Shown one piece after another: positions 27,003-37,583 of a DNA stretch of 62,760 nucleotides; position 1 is the first letter of the stretch, and the number at the start of each line of letters is the position of its first letter. The notes under the pieces were generated by a model that had not been told where the DNA came from, did not search any database, and worked only from the letters and a program-made list of their open reading frames with translations. The DNA is from Boseongicola sp. (GTDB lineage: Bacteria; Pseudomonadota; Alphaproteobacteria; Rhodobacterales; Rhodobacteraceae): contig JAPPCV010000064.1 in assembly GCA_028824715.1 (NCBI GenBank), positions 1 to 62,760 of the forward strand. The letters run 5' to 3'. The translations under genes were made by a program, and so were the position numbers.

Positions 27003-28946
27003 ATGAGTCTTCCGCCCGGCTTCCTGGATGAACTGACCTCCCGCACCTCGCTCAGCCAGATCGTGGGCAGGAAGGTCTCGTGGGACGCCCGCAAATCGAA
27101 ACAGAGCAAAGGGGACATGTGGGCGCCTTGCCCTTTCCACCAGGAAAAGACCGCATCCTTCCATGTGGACGACCGGAAAGGCGTTTACTACTGCTTCGGC
27201 TGTCACGCGAAAGGCAATGTCTTCACGTTCCTTCAGGACACCGAAAACGTCTCCTTCATGGAAGCGGTCGAGATCCTGTCTCGCGAAGCGGGCATGCAGG
27301 TGCCGAAGCGGGACCCGGAGGCTCAGCAGAAGGCGGACCGGAGAACCCAGCTCGCAGAAGTCATGGACCAGGCGGTTCAGCATTACCGCTTGAAGCTGAA
27401 AGCCGGCGCGGGTGCCGCCGCGCGGGACTACCTGTCAGGACGAGGGCTGTCCGAGGAGGCCGTGACCCGCTGGGAGATCGGCTTTGCGCCCAACGAGCGG
27501 CGGAATCTCTTCACGCATCTCACTGGCAAGGGCGTTGGGGCCGATCTCGTGATCGATGCAGGACTGGCGGTGCGGCCCGATGACGGCGGCACGCCTTATG
27601 ATCGCTTCCGCGATCGAATCATCTTTCCCATACGCGATCCGAGGGGAGTTGCCGTTGCGCTTGCAGGGCGTGCAATGGATCCGAACGCATACGCCAAGTA
27701 CCTGAACTCGCCGGAGACCGAGCTCTTCGACAAGGGCAGGTGCCTCTACAATCATGGACCGGCGCGGAGGGCGGCCGGCAAGGCGCCGCTGATCGTTGCC
27801 GAAGGGTACATGGACGTGATCGCTCTCGTTGAGGCCGGGTTCGAAGCGACGGTTGCGCCGATGGGAACGGCCGTCACCGAGCAGCAGTTGAGGCTCGTCT
27901 GGCAGATGCATGATGAACCCGTAATCGCCCTGGACGGAGATGAAGCCGGGTTTCGCGCGGCAGGGCGCCTTGCGGAGCTGTCTTTGCCGCTCCTGGAAGC
28001 CGGCAAGTCGTTGAGGTTTTGCATGATGCCCGAGGGCATGGATCCCGACGACCTGATCCGCGCCGGCGGATCGGCTGCCATGCAGCGACGGGTCAAGGAG
28101 AGCCTTCCCTTGTTGCAACTGCTGTGGCGGCGCGAGACCGAGGGAAAGAGCTTTGACGGCCCGGAACGGAGGGCAACCCTGGACCGCACGTTACGGGCCG
28201 CGATCGCGCGTGTCCAGGATCCGTCGCTGAGGCGGCACTACAACGACGAGATCTTTCACTTGATGAGGTCGTTGTCCGATGCGCGTCGTCCGGCACGCCG
28301 CAAAGGCTTTAGGCACGGTGCGGGGTGGCCTGGCCAGGTGGCAGGACCGATGGCCGCGACCAAGACAAGCGCACTTGTTTCCGCGGATGCCCGGGCTCAC
28401 GAGCACCTGAAAGAGGCGGTGATTCTGGCCAGCCTCGTGACGCACCCTGGAATCGTGCCCCGCTTTGTGGCCGATCTTGAGCAGCTTGACACGACCAGGC
28501 CCGAACATGAGGCCGTGCGCAGGGCGCTCCTGGAGGTCGAAGATTCGGGCCGTGAGGCTGTCGAGGCAAGTTGTGGGTCCCAAGCCCTTGAAAAACTGTT
28601 CCGCTCCCGCCATGTGCGCATCGCGCCCGCCATGCGGCCAGGTGCAGACGAGGAATTCGTCGCCTTGGCCGTGACAAAGGAGTTCGAGAACCTTGCCGCC
28701 AAGCGTGGTGCGCGCAAGGACATTCAGGAGGCGATGCAGGACATCAAGGGTGACGCCGATGAATCGCTGACCTACCGACTCAGCGAGGCGGCCCAGACGT
28801 TGACCGGCTCCGACCGAGCGGCCGCGGAAGACGAGACGGAATACGAAGTCGGTCCGAACGGTGCGCGCATGAATCGGAAAGAAAGAAGCGAGCTCGACGC
28901 CTTGATTGAGGGACTGAACTACGAGAAGTCGCGCGGCAGGACATAG
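27003..28946 (+). CDS. dnaG: DNA primase
   Basis: A 647-residue replication primase that lays RNA primers on the lagging strand. The N-terminal CHC2 zinc finger is intact (Cys43, His46, Cys64, Cys67). The Toprim catalytic core follows, with VAEGYMDVIAL and ALDGDEAG as the acidic metal-binding motifs. The C-terminal part would bind DnaB. MSLPPGFLDELTSRTSL is the usual alphaproteobacterial start. It precedes rpoD by 109 bp, keeping the macromolecular-synthesis arrangement dnaG-rpoD. Confidence 0.97.
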   Translation: MSLPPGFLDELTSRTSLSQIVGRKVSWDARKSKQSKGDMWAPCPFHQEKTASFHVDDRKGVYYCFGCHAKGNVFTFLQDTENVSFMEAVEILSREAGMQVPKRDPEAQQKADRRTQLAEVMDQAVQHYRLKLKAGAGAAARDYLSGRGLSEEAVTRWEIGFAPNERRNLFTHLTGKGVGADLVIDAGLAVRPDDGGTPYDRFRDRIIFPIRDPRGVAVALAGRAMDPNAYAKYLNSPETELFDKGRCLYNHGPARRAAGKAPLIVAEGYMDVIALVEAGFEATVAPMGTAVTEQQLRLVWQMHDEPVIALDGDEAGFRAAGRLAELSLPLLEAGKSLRFCMMPEGMDPDDLIRAGGSAAMQRRVKESLPLLQLLWRRETEGKSFDGPERRATLDRTLRAAIARVQDPSLRRHYNDEIFHLMRSLSDARRPARRKGFRHGAGWPGQVAGPMAATKTSALVSADARAHEHLKEAVILASLVTHPGIVPRFVADLEQLDTTRPEHEAVRRALLEVEDSGREAVEASCGSQALEKLFRSRHVRIAPAMRPGADEEFVALAVTKEFENLAAKRGARKDIQEAMQDIKGDADESLTYRLSEAAQTLTGSDRAAAEDETEYEVGPNGARMNRKERSELDALIEGLNYEKSRGRT

Positions 28947-28997
28947 AGGGACCTTCACGATGTGGCAAAAGTCTTGATGTGCGGATAGAGAGTCACT

Positions 28998-29033
28998 GAT
29001 TCGCGCCAAGTGATTCGCAAGGTGCCGAATCAC
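28998..29033 (+). promoter_or_regulatory. Repeat cluster with hairpin in the rpoD leader
   Basis: TGATTCG occurs twice as a direct repeat (28998-29004 and 29011-29017) and once inverted (CGAATCA, 29026-29032). The last two form an 8-bp inverted repeat GTGATTCG/CGAATCAC with an 8-nt spacer. It sits 23 bp before the rpoD ATG, between dnaG and rpoD. It could be a regulator-binding site or a leader hairpin near the ribosome site. No partner is known. Confidence 0.4.
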
Positions 29034-29055
29034 CGCAGATTCCCGGGAGTGGCGA

Positions 29056-31059
<2,004 letters not shown>

Positions 31060-31289
31060 GCGGCATTCCTGGGCCTCGGGGCGGTGCGCCAGGGCTTTCG
31101 AGTCTGTCCGTTGCGTGCTCTGCACGACATTTGAGACCTTCTTCGGCGCAGACAGGTTTCAGAAGGCATTTCTTCAAGCGCTTCCTGGGGTCGATCTTGG
31201 GTGACTGGGCGGATAGCAAGCACGAACGCGGACTTGCCAAACGGAATGCACTCGCCGAAATTTGCGCAAAACTGGAAGGGTTGGCCGAC

Positions 31290-32132
31290 ATGCCGCATGC
31301 TGCGATAACTTCAGGATCCGTTGCCATGATCGCCGGAGGCGCATCCGGCATCGGCCTTGCCTCGGCCGAGCTCTTTGCCACGGCGGGCATGAAACTTGCC
31401 ATCGTGGACAATCGCGAGGCCCTGCTGGAGCCAGCCGCCGAGCGGCTGAAAGCTGCGGGCGCACCGGAGGTCATGACTGAAGCGGTCGACGTATCGGACT
31501 TGGGCGCAATGCAGGCGCTTGAGGCACGGATTGCCGACCGTTTCGGCGGAACGGACATCTTGATGAACAATGCCGGAATTCAGCCGGGGTCCTCGATGTT
31601 TGCGGATGGGGGGGACTGGCGGAGAATCCTGGACGTGAATCTCTGGGGCGTCATCAATGGAAGCCGTGTCTTTGCGCCGAGAATGATTGAGCGCGCCCGG
31701 CCCGGCGCGATCATCAACACCGGTTCCAAGCAGGGCATTACGACACCACCGGGAGATCCGGCCTACAACGTTTCCAAGGCGGGCGTGAAAGCCTTTACCG
31801 AGGCGCTTGCCCATGAGCTGCGAACCACGGAGGCATGTCGCGTGACAGTGCATCTTCTCATTCCGGGGTTCGTGTTCACCGACCTGACGCGCCATGGCCG
31901 GACCGAGAAGCCGGACGGTGCCTGGACCCCGGAACAGACCGCATGTTTCATGCTCGAGAGCCTGAACAGGGGTGATTTCTACATCCTCTGTCCGGACAAT
32001 GACGTGGACCGGGCCACGGACGAAAAGCGCATGGCTTGGGCGATCGGTGACATCATAGAGAACCGGCCGGCACTTTCGCGCTGGCATGCGGACCACGCTG
32101 CCGCCTTCGAGGCCTTTCTCAAGTCGGAATGA
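31290..32132 (+). CDS. SDR-family oxidoreductase
   Basis: A 280-residue short-chain dehydrogenase with cofactor motif GGASGIG, the NNAGIQ structural motif, catalytic Ser in NTGSKQG and YNVSK (YxxxK). The C-terminal portion after the core (WAIGDIIENRPALSRWHADHAAAFEAFL) is longer than in minimal SDRs. ATG 31290 is favoured because GGAAGGG lies upstream; the open frame starting at 31131 adds basic residues with no match to the fold. It overlaps the following DHFR-fold gene by 4 bp (ATGA), so the two are co-translated. The substrate is unknown. Confidence 0.86.
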   Translation: MPHAAITSGSVAMIAGGASGIGLASAELFATAGMKLAIVDNREALLEPAAERLKAAGAPEVMTEAVDVSDLGAMQALEARIADRFGGTDILMNNAGIQPGSSMFADGGDWRRILDVNLWGVINGSRVFAPRMIERARPGAIINTGSKQGITTPPGDPAYNVSKAGVKAFTEALAHELRTTEACRVTVHLLIPGFVFTDLTRHGRTEKPDGAWTPEQTACFMLESLNRGDFYILCPDNDVDRATDEKRMAWAIGDIIENRPALSRWHADHAAAFEAFLKSE

Positions 32133-32707
32133 GCGAGTATCTCCTAACGGTCGTCGTCTCCGAAGATGGATTCATTGCACGTTCGGTCGGCGAGCCTCCC
32201 CAAGCCTGGGCCAGCGCGGAAGAGCAGGAGCTCTTCTTTCTCGACGTGGAGGCCGCCGACTGGTCGATCATGGGGCGGCACACGCACGAAGCGGCCGACA
32301 GGCCCGACCGGCGGCGGATCGTGTTCTCAAGCAAGGTGAGTGGCTGGAGAAGGCCCTCTCAACTTTGGTTGGATCCCGAGCGCCTGACCCCGCGGATGCT
32401 CCCTGAGCAAGTGTGCGAGGTTCATGCCCTTGCCCGCGGATTGATTCTGGGCGGCACGCGCGTCCATGACTGGTTTCTTGCCCATCGCGCCATCAATCGC
32501 GTGCACCTGACGGTCGAGCCGGTCCGGTTCGGCTCCGGGCTGTCCGTGTTCTCGGACGCGCGGAGCGCCGATCCTGTCGAGGAGTTCACAGGCCGGGGCT
32601 TCAGAGTCGCCTCGGAGGAACGGCTCAACGCGGCTGGAACGCGGTTTCTGGTGCTTGAACCCGTGGTCGCCGAAGATGATGAAGCATCGGCGCATATGGC
32701 GCGTTGA
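32129..32707 (+). CDS. DHFR-fold reductase (RibD C-terminal/dihydrofolate-reductase family)
   Basis: A 192-residue protein with a dihydrofolate-reductase-like fold: LLTVVVSEDGFIA at the start, DWSIMGRHTHEA in the middle and a RGLILGGTRVHDWFL motif (GG..V) where NADPH binds, as in RibD C-terminal reductases. It overlaps the upstream SDR gene by 4 bp and probably works with it. It lies just before nrdR-ribD-ribE, but ribD here already has its own reductase domain, so a riboflavin role is not needed. Function is open. Confidence 0.75.
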   Translation: MSEYLLTVVVSEDGFIARSVGEPPQAWASAEEQELFFLDVEAADWSIMGRHTHEAADRPDRRRIVFSSKVSGWRRPSQLWLDPERLTPRMLPEQVCEVHALARGLILGGTRVHDWFLAHRAINRVHLTVEPVRFGSGLSVFSDARSADPVEEFTGRGFRVASEERLNAAGTRFLVLEPVVAEDDEASAHMAR

Positions 32708-32747
32708 TTTGGCCACTACCCAAAATGATGGCGTTACCCTATAGTGC

Positions 32748-32782
32748 CTGTGTAGAAGAGGGGCAGGTTCCCCTAGACACAG
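32748..32782 (+). promoter_or_regulatory. Hairpin directly upstream of the nrdR ribosome-binding site
   Basis: An outer 6-bp stem (CTGTGT 32748-32753 with ACACAG 32777-32782) encloses an inner GGGG/CCCC stem (32760-32763 with 32770-32773), loop CAGGTT. It ends three bases before the strong AGGAGGG of nrdR (start 32799). A role in mRNA stability or translation control of nrdR and the rib genes is inference. It does not resemble an FMN riboswitch. Confidence 0.4.
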
Positions 32783-32798
32783 TCAGGAGGGACGTATT

Positions 32799-33263
32799 AT
32801 GCGCTGCCCGTTTTGCGGAAGCACCGACACGCAGGTCAAGGACTCGCGTCCGGCAGAAGATCATGTGGTGATCCGAAGACGACGGTTCTGCCCGGCATGT
32901 GGCGGACGGTTCACGACTTATGAGCGCGTTCAACTGCGCGATCTCGTGGTAATCAAGTCAAGCGGCAAGCGGGAGAATTTCGACCGTGACAAGCTGGAGC
33001 GCTCCATTCGCATCGCCATGCAGAAGCGCCCGATCGAACCTGATCGAATCGACCAGATGATCAGCGGCATCGTCCGCAGGCTGGAAAGCATGGGCGAGAC
33101 GGACGTTCCTTCGACGACCATCGGCGAGATCGTGATGGAGAGCCTGGATCGGATCGACACGGTGGCCTATGTGAGATTTGCAAGCGTTTACAAGAATTTC
33201 CAGGCTGCCGATGATTTCGACAAGTTCGTGAGCGAGCTTCGGCCCGCCCAAAGGAACGAGTGA
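32799..33263 (+). CDS. nrdR: Transcriptional repressor NrdR
   Basis: A 154-residue repressor of ribonucleotide reductase genes. Four cysteines of the N-terminal zinc ribbon are present (Cys3, Cys6, Cys31, Cys34), followed by the basic [19 protein letters not shown] segment. The ATP-cone domain starts at about residue 46 ([22 protein letters not shown]) and senses ATP/dATP. AGGAGGG precedes the start. It leads the riboflavin cluster, overlapping ribD by 4 bp (GTGA), an arrangement common in alphaproteobacteria. Confidence 0.97.
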   Translation: MRCPFCGSTDTQVKDSRPAEDHVVIRRRRFCPACGGRFTTYERVQLRDLVVIKSSGKRENFDRDKLERSIRIAMQKRPIEPDRIDQMISGIVRRLESMGETDVPSTTIGEIVMESLDRIDTVAYVRFASVYKNFQAADDFDKFVSELRPAQRNE

Positions 33264-34363
33264 CTTCAGCAGACGCCCGCCACTTGGCGCATGCGCTGAC
33301 GCTCGGACGTCGCGGGCTTGGGCGCGTGTGGCCAAACCCGGCAGTTGGGTGCGTGATCGTATCGGACGGCCGCGTCAGAGGGCGTGGATGGACCGGTGAT
33401 CGTGGCAAGCCGCATGCGGAGGCGCTTGCGCTGGCGCAGGCGGGACACGCCGCCAAGGGAGCGACGGCGTATGTTTCGCTGGAGCCCTGCGCCCACGACG
33501 GAAAGACCCCGCCCTGTGCCGACGCGCTGATTGAGGCCGGATTGACCCGCGTGGTCATTCCAATGGAGGATCCGGACGGCAGGGTGGCGGGGCGCGGCAT
33601 CGAGCGCCTTCGCGGAGCCGGAATCACTGTGGACGTCGGCCTCTTGGCGGGTGCTGCACGTGAAGCCCATGCAGGATTCCTGATGCGGGTTGCGAAGGGC
33701 CGCCCGTTTGTCACATTGAAACTGGCTGTGACCCTTGACGGACGGATCGCGACAGCTACGGGCGAAAGCCGGTGGATCACGGGCAGGGAGGCCCGCCGCG
33801 TCGCCCATGCTCTGCGAATGACCCATGACGCGGTGATGGTCGGCGCTGGGACCGTCAGAATCGACGATCCGAAATTGACGGTGCGTGGCATGGGTGCCCT
33901 TCGCCAACCTGTTCGAATCGTCGTGAGCGGAAGCCGAGCCCTCCCTTCCCAGCGACGGCTCACGGAGAAGATTGAAGACGAAGGACCGGTCTGGCTAGTT
34001 CATGGGCAGGGAGAGAGCGAGGACGCCGTGTGGTGGAAACTGGCAGGCGCGGACCTCGTGCCGGTGCCGGTGTCCGAAGGACGGGTCGATGTGGCAAGCC
34101 TGATGCAGGTTCTGGGAACACGCGGCTTGACACGGGTCTTGTGTGAAGGTGGCGGGACGCTTGCGGCGTCGCTCCTGGCAGGAAAGTTGGTTGATCAACT
34201 GGTGGTCTTTTCGGCGGGCAAGGTCTTGGGCGCGGAGGGCAAGCCGTCGGTCGGCGCCGTCGGCATCGGTCAACTTGCAAACGCGCCAGAGTTCCAGTTG
34301 ACGGAACAGCGTCGGGTCGGGGCGGACGTCATGCATGTCTGGCGCCGAGACAATGCAGGGTGA
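33260..34363 (+). CDS. ribD: Bifunctional riboflavin deaminase/reductase RibD
   Basis: A 367-residue two-domain enzyme. The N-terminal deaminase domain has the zinc motif HAE (52-54) with Cys77 and Cys86 ([11 protein letters not shown]). The C-terminal pyrimidine reductase domain begins about residue 148 ([22 protein letters not shown]) and includes [12 protein letters not shown]. It carries out the second and third steps of riboflavin synthesis. GTG 33260 overlaps the nrdR stop. It is followed, after an unusual 424-bp gap, by ribE. Confidence 0.95.
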   Translation: MTSADARHLAHALTLGRRGLGRVWPNPAVGCVIVSDGRVRGRGWTGDRGKPHAEALALAQAGHAAKGATAYVSLEPCAHDGKTPPCADALIEAGLTRVVIPMEDPDGRVAGRGIERLRGAGITVDVGLLAGAAREAHAGFLMRVAKGRPFVTLKLAVTLDGRIATATGESRWITGREARRVAHALRMTHDAVMVGAGTVRIDDPKLTVRGMGALRQPVRIVVSGSRALPSQRRLTEKIEDEGPVWLVHGQGESEDAVWWKLAGADLVPVPVSEGRVDVASLMQVLGTRGLTRVLCEGGGTLAASLLAGKLVDQLVVFSAGKVLGAEGKPSVGAVGIGQLANAPEFQLTEQRRVGADVMHVWRRDNAG

Positions 34364-34787
34364 ATTGGCCCTTCGCGTGGGAACCGTACGATCGTGCAGC
34401 TGCACTCGGTCATGAAGCCGCTTGAGACTTCGCAATTCTTCCGCGTGAAAGGTACGAAACGAAGAAGATTCGCAGAAGCAGGACACAGGGTTCCCTTCGA
34501 TCGAGACAATCGAGCTGCAGAGGAGAGTTCCTGCTCCCCAAATTCTCCCAGGCGCCGAGTTCGAGTTCCATTGCGGGCGCAGCAACAGTGATCTCATTGC
34601 CAGCCGTGCTTTGGACGACGTCTTGCTCGCATTGGATGAGCGTGAAGAGGTGTTCGTTGAATTGCAGGTCGTGGTCGGCTAGGGCAGAGCACCATGGTGG
34701 CGGATCGAGAGCCAAGGCCGACAGCCGGGACTCTTGTGCAAGCGGCTCAACGGGCCTACCTGAACCGACGCAGCGAAAGGCGAAGGC
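34364..34787 (+). other. Unusually long ribD-ribE gap with a coding-like open frame
   Basis: This 424-bp gap interrupts an otherwise compact operon. No FMN riboswitch core was recognised. A plus-strand frame from 34449 to the TAG at 34682 (77 sense codons) has protein-like composition and GC-rich third positions (segments such as ILPGAEFEFHCGRSNSD and ASRALDDVLLALDER) but no ATG, GTG or TTG at its beginning. It could be a relic of a lost gene or a chance frame. The remainder holds nothing recognised. Confidence 0.35.
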
Positions 34788-35384
34788 ATGTTCACTGGCA
34801 TTGTGACCGATATCGGCGAAATCTTCAGCATCGAGCGCGCAGGCGTCCTCGATGTCAGGATTGGAACTTCCTACGAAGCCGGCAACCTCGATATCGGTGC
34901 ATCGGTTGCCTGCGACGGGGTCTGCCTGACCGTGACTGATGTGGGGCGCGACCCGCGCACGTGGTTTGCCGTGCAGGCGAGCGAGGAAACGCTCTCCAGG
35001 ACGAATCTGAGCCAATGGGAACCGGGCTGGCGAATCAACCTGGAACGCGCCCTAAGGGTTGGTGACGAGATCGGAGGGCATATCGTTTCGGGGCACGTCG
35101 ACGGAGTAGCTGTGGTCGGGGACATCCAGGATGAGGGCGATTGCACGAGGATGGTTCTTGACGCCCCGGAAGAACTCGCCCGGTTCATCGCTCCCAAGGG
35201 GTCGGTTGCATTGAACGGCACGTCATTGACGGTGAACGAGGTCGACGGCGCGCGCTTCGATATAAATCTCATCCCTCACACCAAGGCTGTCACGACTTGG
35301 GGCGAGGCAAGGTCGGGCGACAAGGTGAATCTCGAAATTGACACGCTTGCCCGCTACGTGGCGCGCCTGAGCGAGGCAGCTTGA
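34788..35384 (+). CDS. ribE: Riboflavin synthase, alpha subunit
   Basis: A 198-residue enzyme dismutating two 6,7-dimethyl-8-ribityllumazine molecules to riboflavin. It is made of two tandem lumazine-binding repeats: MFTGIVTDIGEI... with SVACDGVCLTV in the first, and GGHIVSGHVDGVA with SVALNGTSLTVNEV in the second. The MFTGIV start is invariant and the length is normal. GGCGAAGG precedes the ATG. It works with RibD, RibB and RibH, also encoded in the window; ribB-ribH lie 8 kb away, displaced by the accessory region at 35.4-43.4 kb. Confidence 0.96.
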   Translation: MFTGIVTDIGEIFSIERAGVLDVRIGTSYEAGNLDIGASVACDGVCLTVTDVGRDPRTWFAVQASEETLSRTNLSQWEPGWRINLERALRVGDEIGGHIVSGHVDGVAVVGDIQDEGDCTRMVLDAPEELARFIAPKGSVALNGTSLTVNEVDGARFDINLIPHTKAVTTWGEARSGDKVNLEIDTLARYVARLSEAA

Positions 35385-35827
35385 GGCGCTCGCGATTCAA
35401 GGCGGACCCGCTCAAAGTCTGGTTGCGGGCAGGGACGCTGGCCATTCGCCATGGCAGCCGCGCTCCACGAAAGCTGATTGGCTGCCGCCGACTCGTCGCG
35501 AGAGTCTTCCCGAATCCACCGACTGTCCGGTTCGCCATTGTCCGGGGATTGTCTGCCGGAATTCTCTTGAAGACCTAACACAATGTGCGGCAACCTGCAA
35601 TCACGATTGCTCAGGACTGTCCTGGCAAGTCGGGCCGGCACGGCTTCCCGTGCACGTGCGCCCTTCTCCCTGACGGGTTGTCCGAGAGCGCAACAGCCAT
35701 AGATGGCCAGGGCCGCTGAGGACCGTCCAGGCATGTCATCACCCGCGAGCGCGGCTCTCATGACGCTCCCCTGTGATCAAAGGTCTCCTGAAGCCTTGCA
35801 GAATGTCTATAAAGGAATATATTTTTT
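35385..35827. other. Intergenic region preceding the hipBA module
   Basis: These 443 bp hold no convincing gene. The left direct repeat of the hipBA segment lies at 35715-35755. The last 50 bp become markedly AT-rich and lead into the hipB promoter. Frames on either strand are short and unrecognised. Confidence 0.5.
35715..35755 (+). repeat. Direct repeat flanking hipBA, left copy
   Basis: A 41-nt element: GCTGAGGACCGT, 9 variable bases, then a 20-nt block beginning TCATCACCCGCG. It is repeated in the same orientation and spacing at 37669-37709, with 32 outer bases identical. The right block includes CCGCG-AG-CGCGG, a small inverted repeat. The pair brackets the toxin-antitoxin genes 1.95 kb apart, as the ends of an inserted unit would. 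Confidence 0.65.
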
Positions 35828-35856
35828 ATTGAAAGGCATTTTCAATACCATATAAT
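35828..35856 (+). promoter_or_regulatory. hipBA promoter with overlapping operator; transcript probably leaderless
   Basis: TTGAAA (35829-35834) and TATAAT (35851-35856) are spaced by 16 nt. The hipB ATG begins 7 nt after the -10, so the transcript should start at or next to the ATG, and no Shine-Dalgarno is present. A 7-bp inverted repeat ATTGAAA-ggcat-TTTCAAT (35828-35846) covers the -35, a textbook place for the HipB operator and autoregulation. Confidence 0.75.
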
Positions 35857-35862
35857 TGCCTT

Positions 35863-36243
35863 ATGAAAAGAAAGCACACGCCTGCCGTCATGCATGCGCT
35901 TCGCTGCATGGGCCGCAACATCAGGATCGCGCGCAAGAGGCGCCGCATCCCGGTCGCGGATTTCGCGGCCCGGCTCGGCGTGTCCAGCCCGACCGTGCTG
36001 CGCCTCGAAAGGGGCGAACCCGGCGTTTCGGTCGGCTGCCTGGCGCAAGCCCTCCGGGCCCTGGGCGAACTGCACCGTCTCGAGGAGCTTCTCGACATGG
36101 CGGACGATAACGCGGGGCTGATGCTGGAGGTGGCGGAGCTGCCGCAGCGCATCCGGCGCAGGCGCGCCTCGAACGATCATGTGGCCGAGGGCGAAGCCGT
36201 TGCCGCCCCCGACGGGGATCCGATGGCGGGAGCCGCCCTGTGA
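35863..36243 (+). CDS. hipB: HipB-type antitoxin, XRE-family DNA-binding protein
   Basis: A 126-residue protein with a very basic N-terminus and a helix-turn-helix of the Cro/C1 (XRE) type: NIRIARKRRRIPVADFAARLGVS, then PTVLRLERGEPGVSVGCLAQAL. The C-terminal tail is Ala/Asp/Glu-rich and presumably contacts the toxin. It should neutralise HipA and repress the module by binding the inverted repeat over the promoter. Its stop overlaps the hipA start as GTGA. Translation from a leaderless transcript is inferred from the promoter position. Confidence 0.85.
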   Translation: MKRKHTPAVMHALRCMGRNIRIARKRRRIPVADFAARLGVSSPTVLRLERGEPGVSVGCLAQALRALGELHRLEELLDMADDNAGLMLEVAELPQRIRRRRASNDHVAEGEAVAAPDGDPMAGAAL

Positions 36244-37583
36244 CCCCGAGGCGCAGGCATGTCCGCGTCGCCATCGGGCGGCGCCTGCTGGACGTCGGCG
36301 ACCTTCGCTTCGAGGACGACGGAACCCGCCAGGTCAGCGCCTTTCATTACTCCTCGTCCTGGCTCGAACGGGCCGGCGCCTTCGCGCTCGCGCCCGACCT
36401 GCCGCTCGTCGAGGGTCCGCATGTGCAGTCCGGGCGTCGTGGCGCGACGCGCTCGGCCTTGCCTGGGCCGATTTCGGACGCGACCCCGGACAGCTGGGGC
36501 AGGGGCCTCATCGAGAGGGACCTGGGCCGGCCGCCCAATGAACTGGAGATCCTGCTTTCGGCCAGCGACGAGACCCGCCAGGGGGCCCTGCGGTTCATCG
36601 ACGAGTCCGGAACCCCTCAGTCCCGGGACTGGCCACCGGTCCCGCGCCGGAACGATCTTGCCAGGCTGCTGGCTCTGGTTCGTGCCTATGAAACCGACCC
36701 CGCCATGGGCGCTCGCCAATTGCGAGAACTGGCGGGCCATGCGGGATCCCTGGGCGGCGCCAGGCCAAAATCCGATTTCGACGACAACGGAACGCTGGCG
36801 ATCGCGAAGTTCACCTCGGACCGGGACACTCGGCCCGTGGAACGCGTGGAGGTGGCGACGCTCAATCTGGCGCGGGCCGCCGGCCTGCACGCCGCGGAAG
36901 CGCGCCTCGAGATTCCGGAAGCGCAACGGCCCGTCGCGATCATCAGGCGCTTCGACCGCAGGAAAGGGGGACGAGTACCGTACCTGTCAGCACAGTCCTT
37001 CCTCGGACGGGACGAAGCCAAGGGCGGGTTCTACACGGACATGCTCGACGCGATTGCCGCCCATGGCGCGGATCCGGTCCGTCAGACGGAGGAACTGCAC
37101 AACCGGCTCATGTTCACCATCCTGGTGTCGAACAATGACGATCACCTGAAGAACCACGGGTTCCTGTACCAAACCGGGGGGCTGTGGGTGCTCGCGCCGG
37201 CCTTCGACATCAATCCGCAGCCGGAGCGACACCGGATGCTCGCGACAGGGATCAGCGAGGAGTTCGGTCGGGCAGCGTCGATCGAGGCCGCCATCGAGGC
37301 GGCCCCCTATTTCGACCTGACGGAAGAAAGGGCATGCGCGAACCTGCGACGGATGCTCGACGTGATCGCGCAACAGTGGAGCGTTCGTTGCAGGGCCGCC
37401 GGGATGTCCTCCCGGGAGATCGCGGCCTATCGGCCGGCCTTCGATCACGAGGAAACGAGGAGGGCGGAGAGATTGGTGGCCATGAAGATGGCCGTCACCA
37501 CACAATCGTCAAAACCGCCCTTGACGCCGAATGATCAGGTCGACGAGAAACGCACCGCTTCGAGTGGAACAAGCGAACCGTGA
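36240..37583 (+). CDS. hipA: HipA-family serine/threonine kinase toxin
   Basis: A 447-residue kinase of the HipA family, whose members phosphorylate aminoacyl-tRNA synthetases or other targets and induce dormancy. Motifs in order: N-terminal PGPISDATPDSWGR, the ATP-loop GSLGGARPK, RFDR, catalytic NNDDHLKNHGF and the metal-binding LAPAFDINP. All the residues expected for an active kinase seem present. The C-terminal ~30 residues (MAVTTQSSKPPLTPNDQVDEK...) are polar and probably dispensable. It starts with GTG overlapping the hipB stop. The gene pair is bracketed by 41-bp direct repeats, suggesting acquisition. Confidence 0.92.
   Translation: MTPRRRHVRVAIGRRLLDVGDLRFEDDGTRQVSAFHYSSSWLERAGAFALAPDLPLVEGPHVQSGRRGATRSALPGPISDATPDSWGRGLIERDLGRPPNELEILLSASDETRQGALRFIDESGTPQSRDWPPVPRRNDLARLLALVRAYETDPAMGARQLRELAGHAGSLGGARPKSDFDDNGTLAIAKFTSDRDTRPVERVEVATLNLARAAGLHAAEARLEIPEAQRPVAIIRRFDRRKGGRVPYLSAQSFLGRDEAKGGFYTDMLDAIAAHGADPVRQTEELHNRLMFTILVSNNDDHLKNHGFLYQTGGLWVLAPAFDINPQPERHRMLATGISEEFGRAASIEAAIEAAPYFDLTEERACANLRRMLDVIAQQWSVRCRAAGMSSREIAAYRPAFDHEETRRAERLVAMKMAVTTQSSKPPLTPNDQVDEKRTASSGTSEP

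Noticed and set aside
26073-27383. 436-codon antisense frame across gdhA and dnaG
   Set aside because: Shadow of two strongly supported genes.
34364-34787. FMN riboswitch upstream of ribE
   Set aside because: The expected conserved FMN-element blocks were not found by reading either strand; likewise not seen before ribB.
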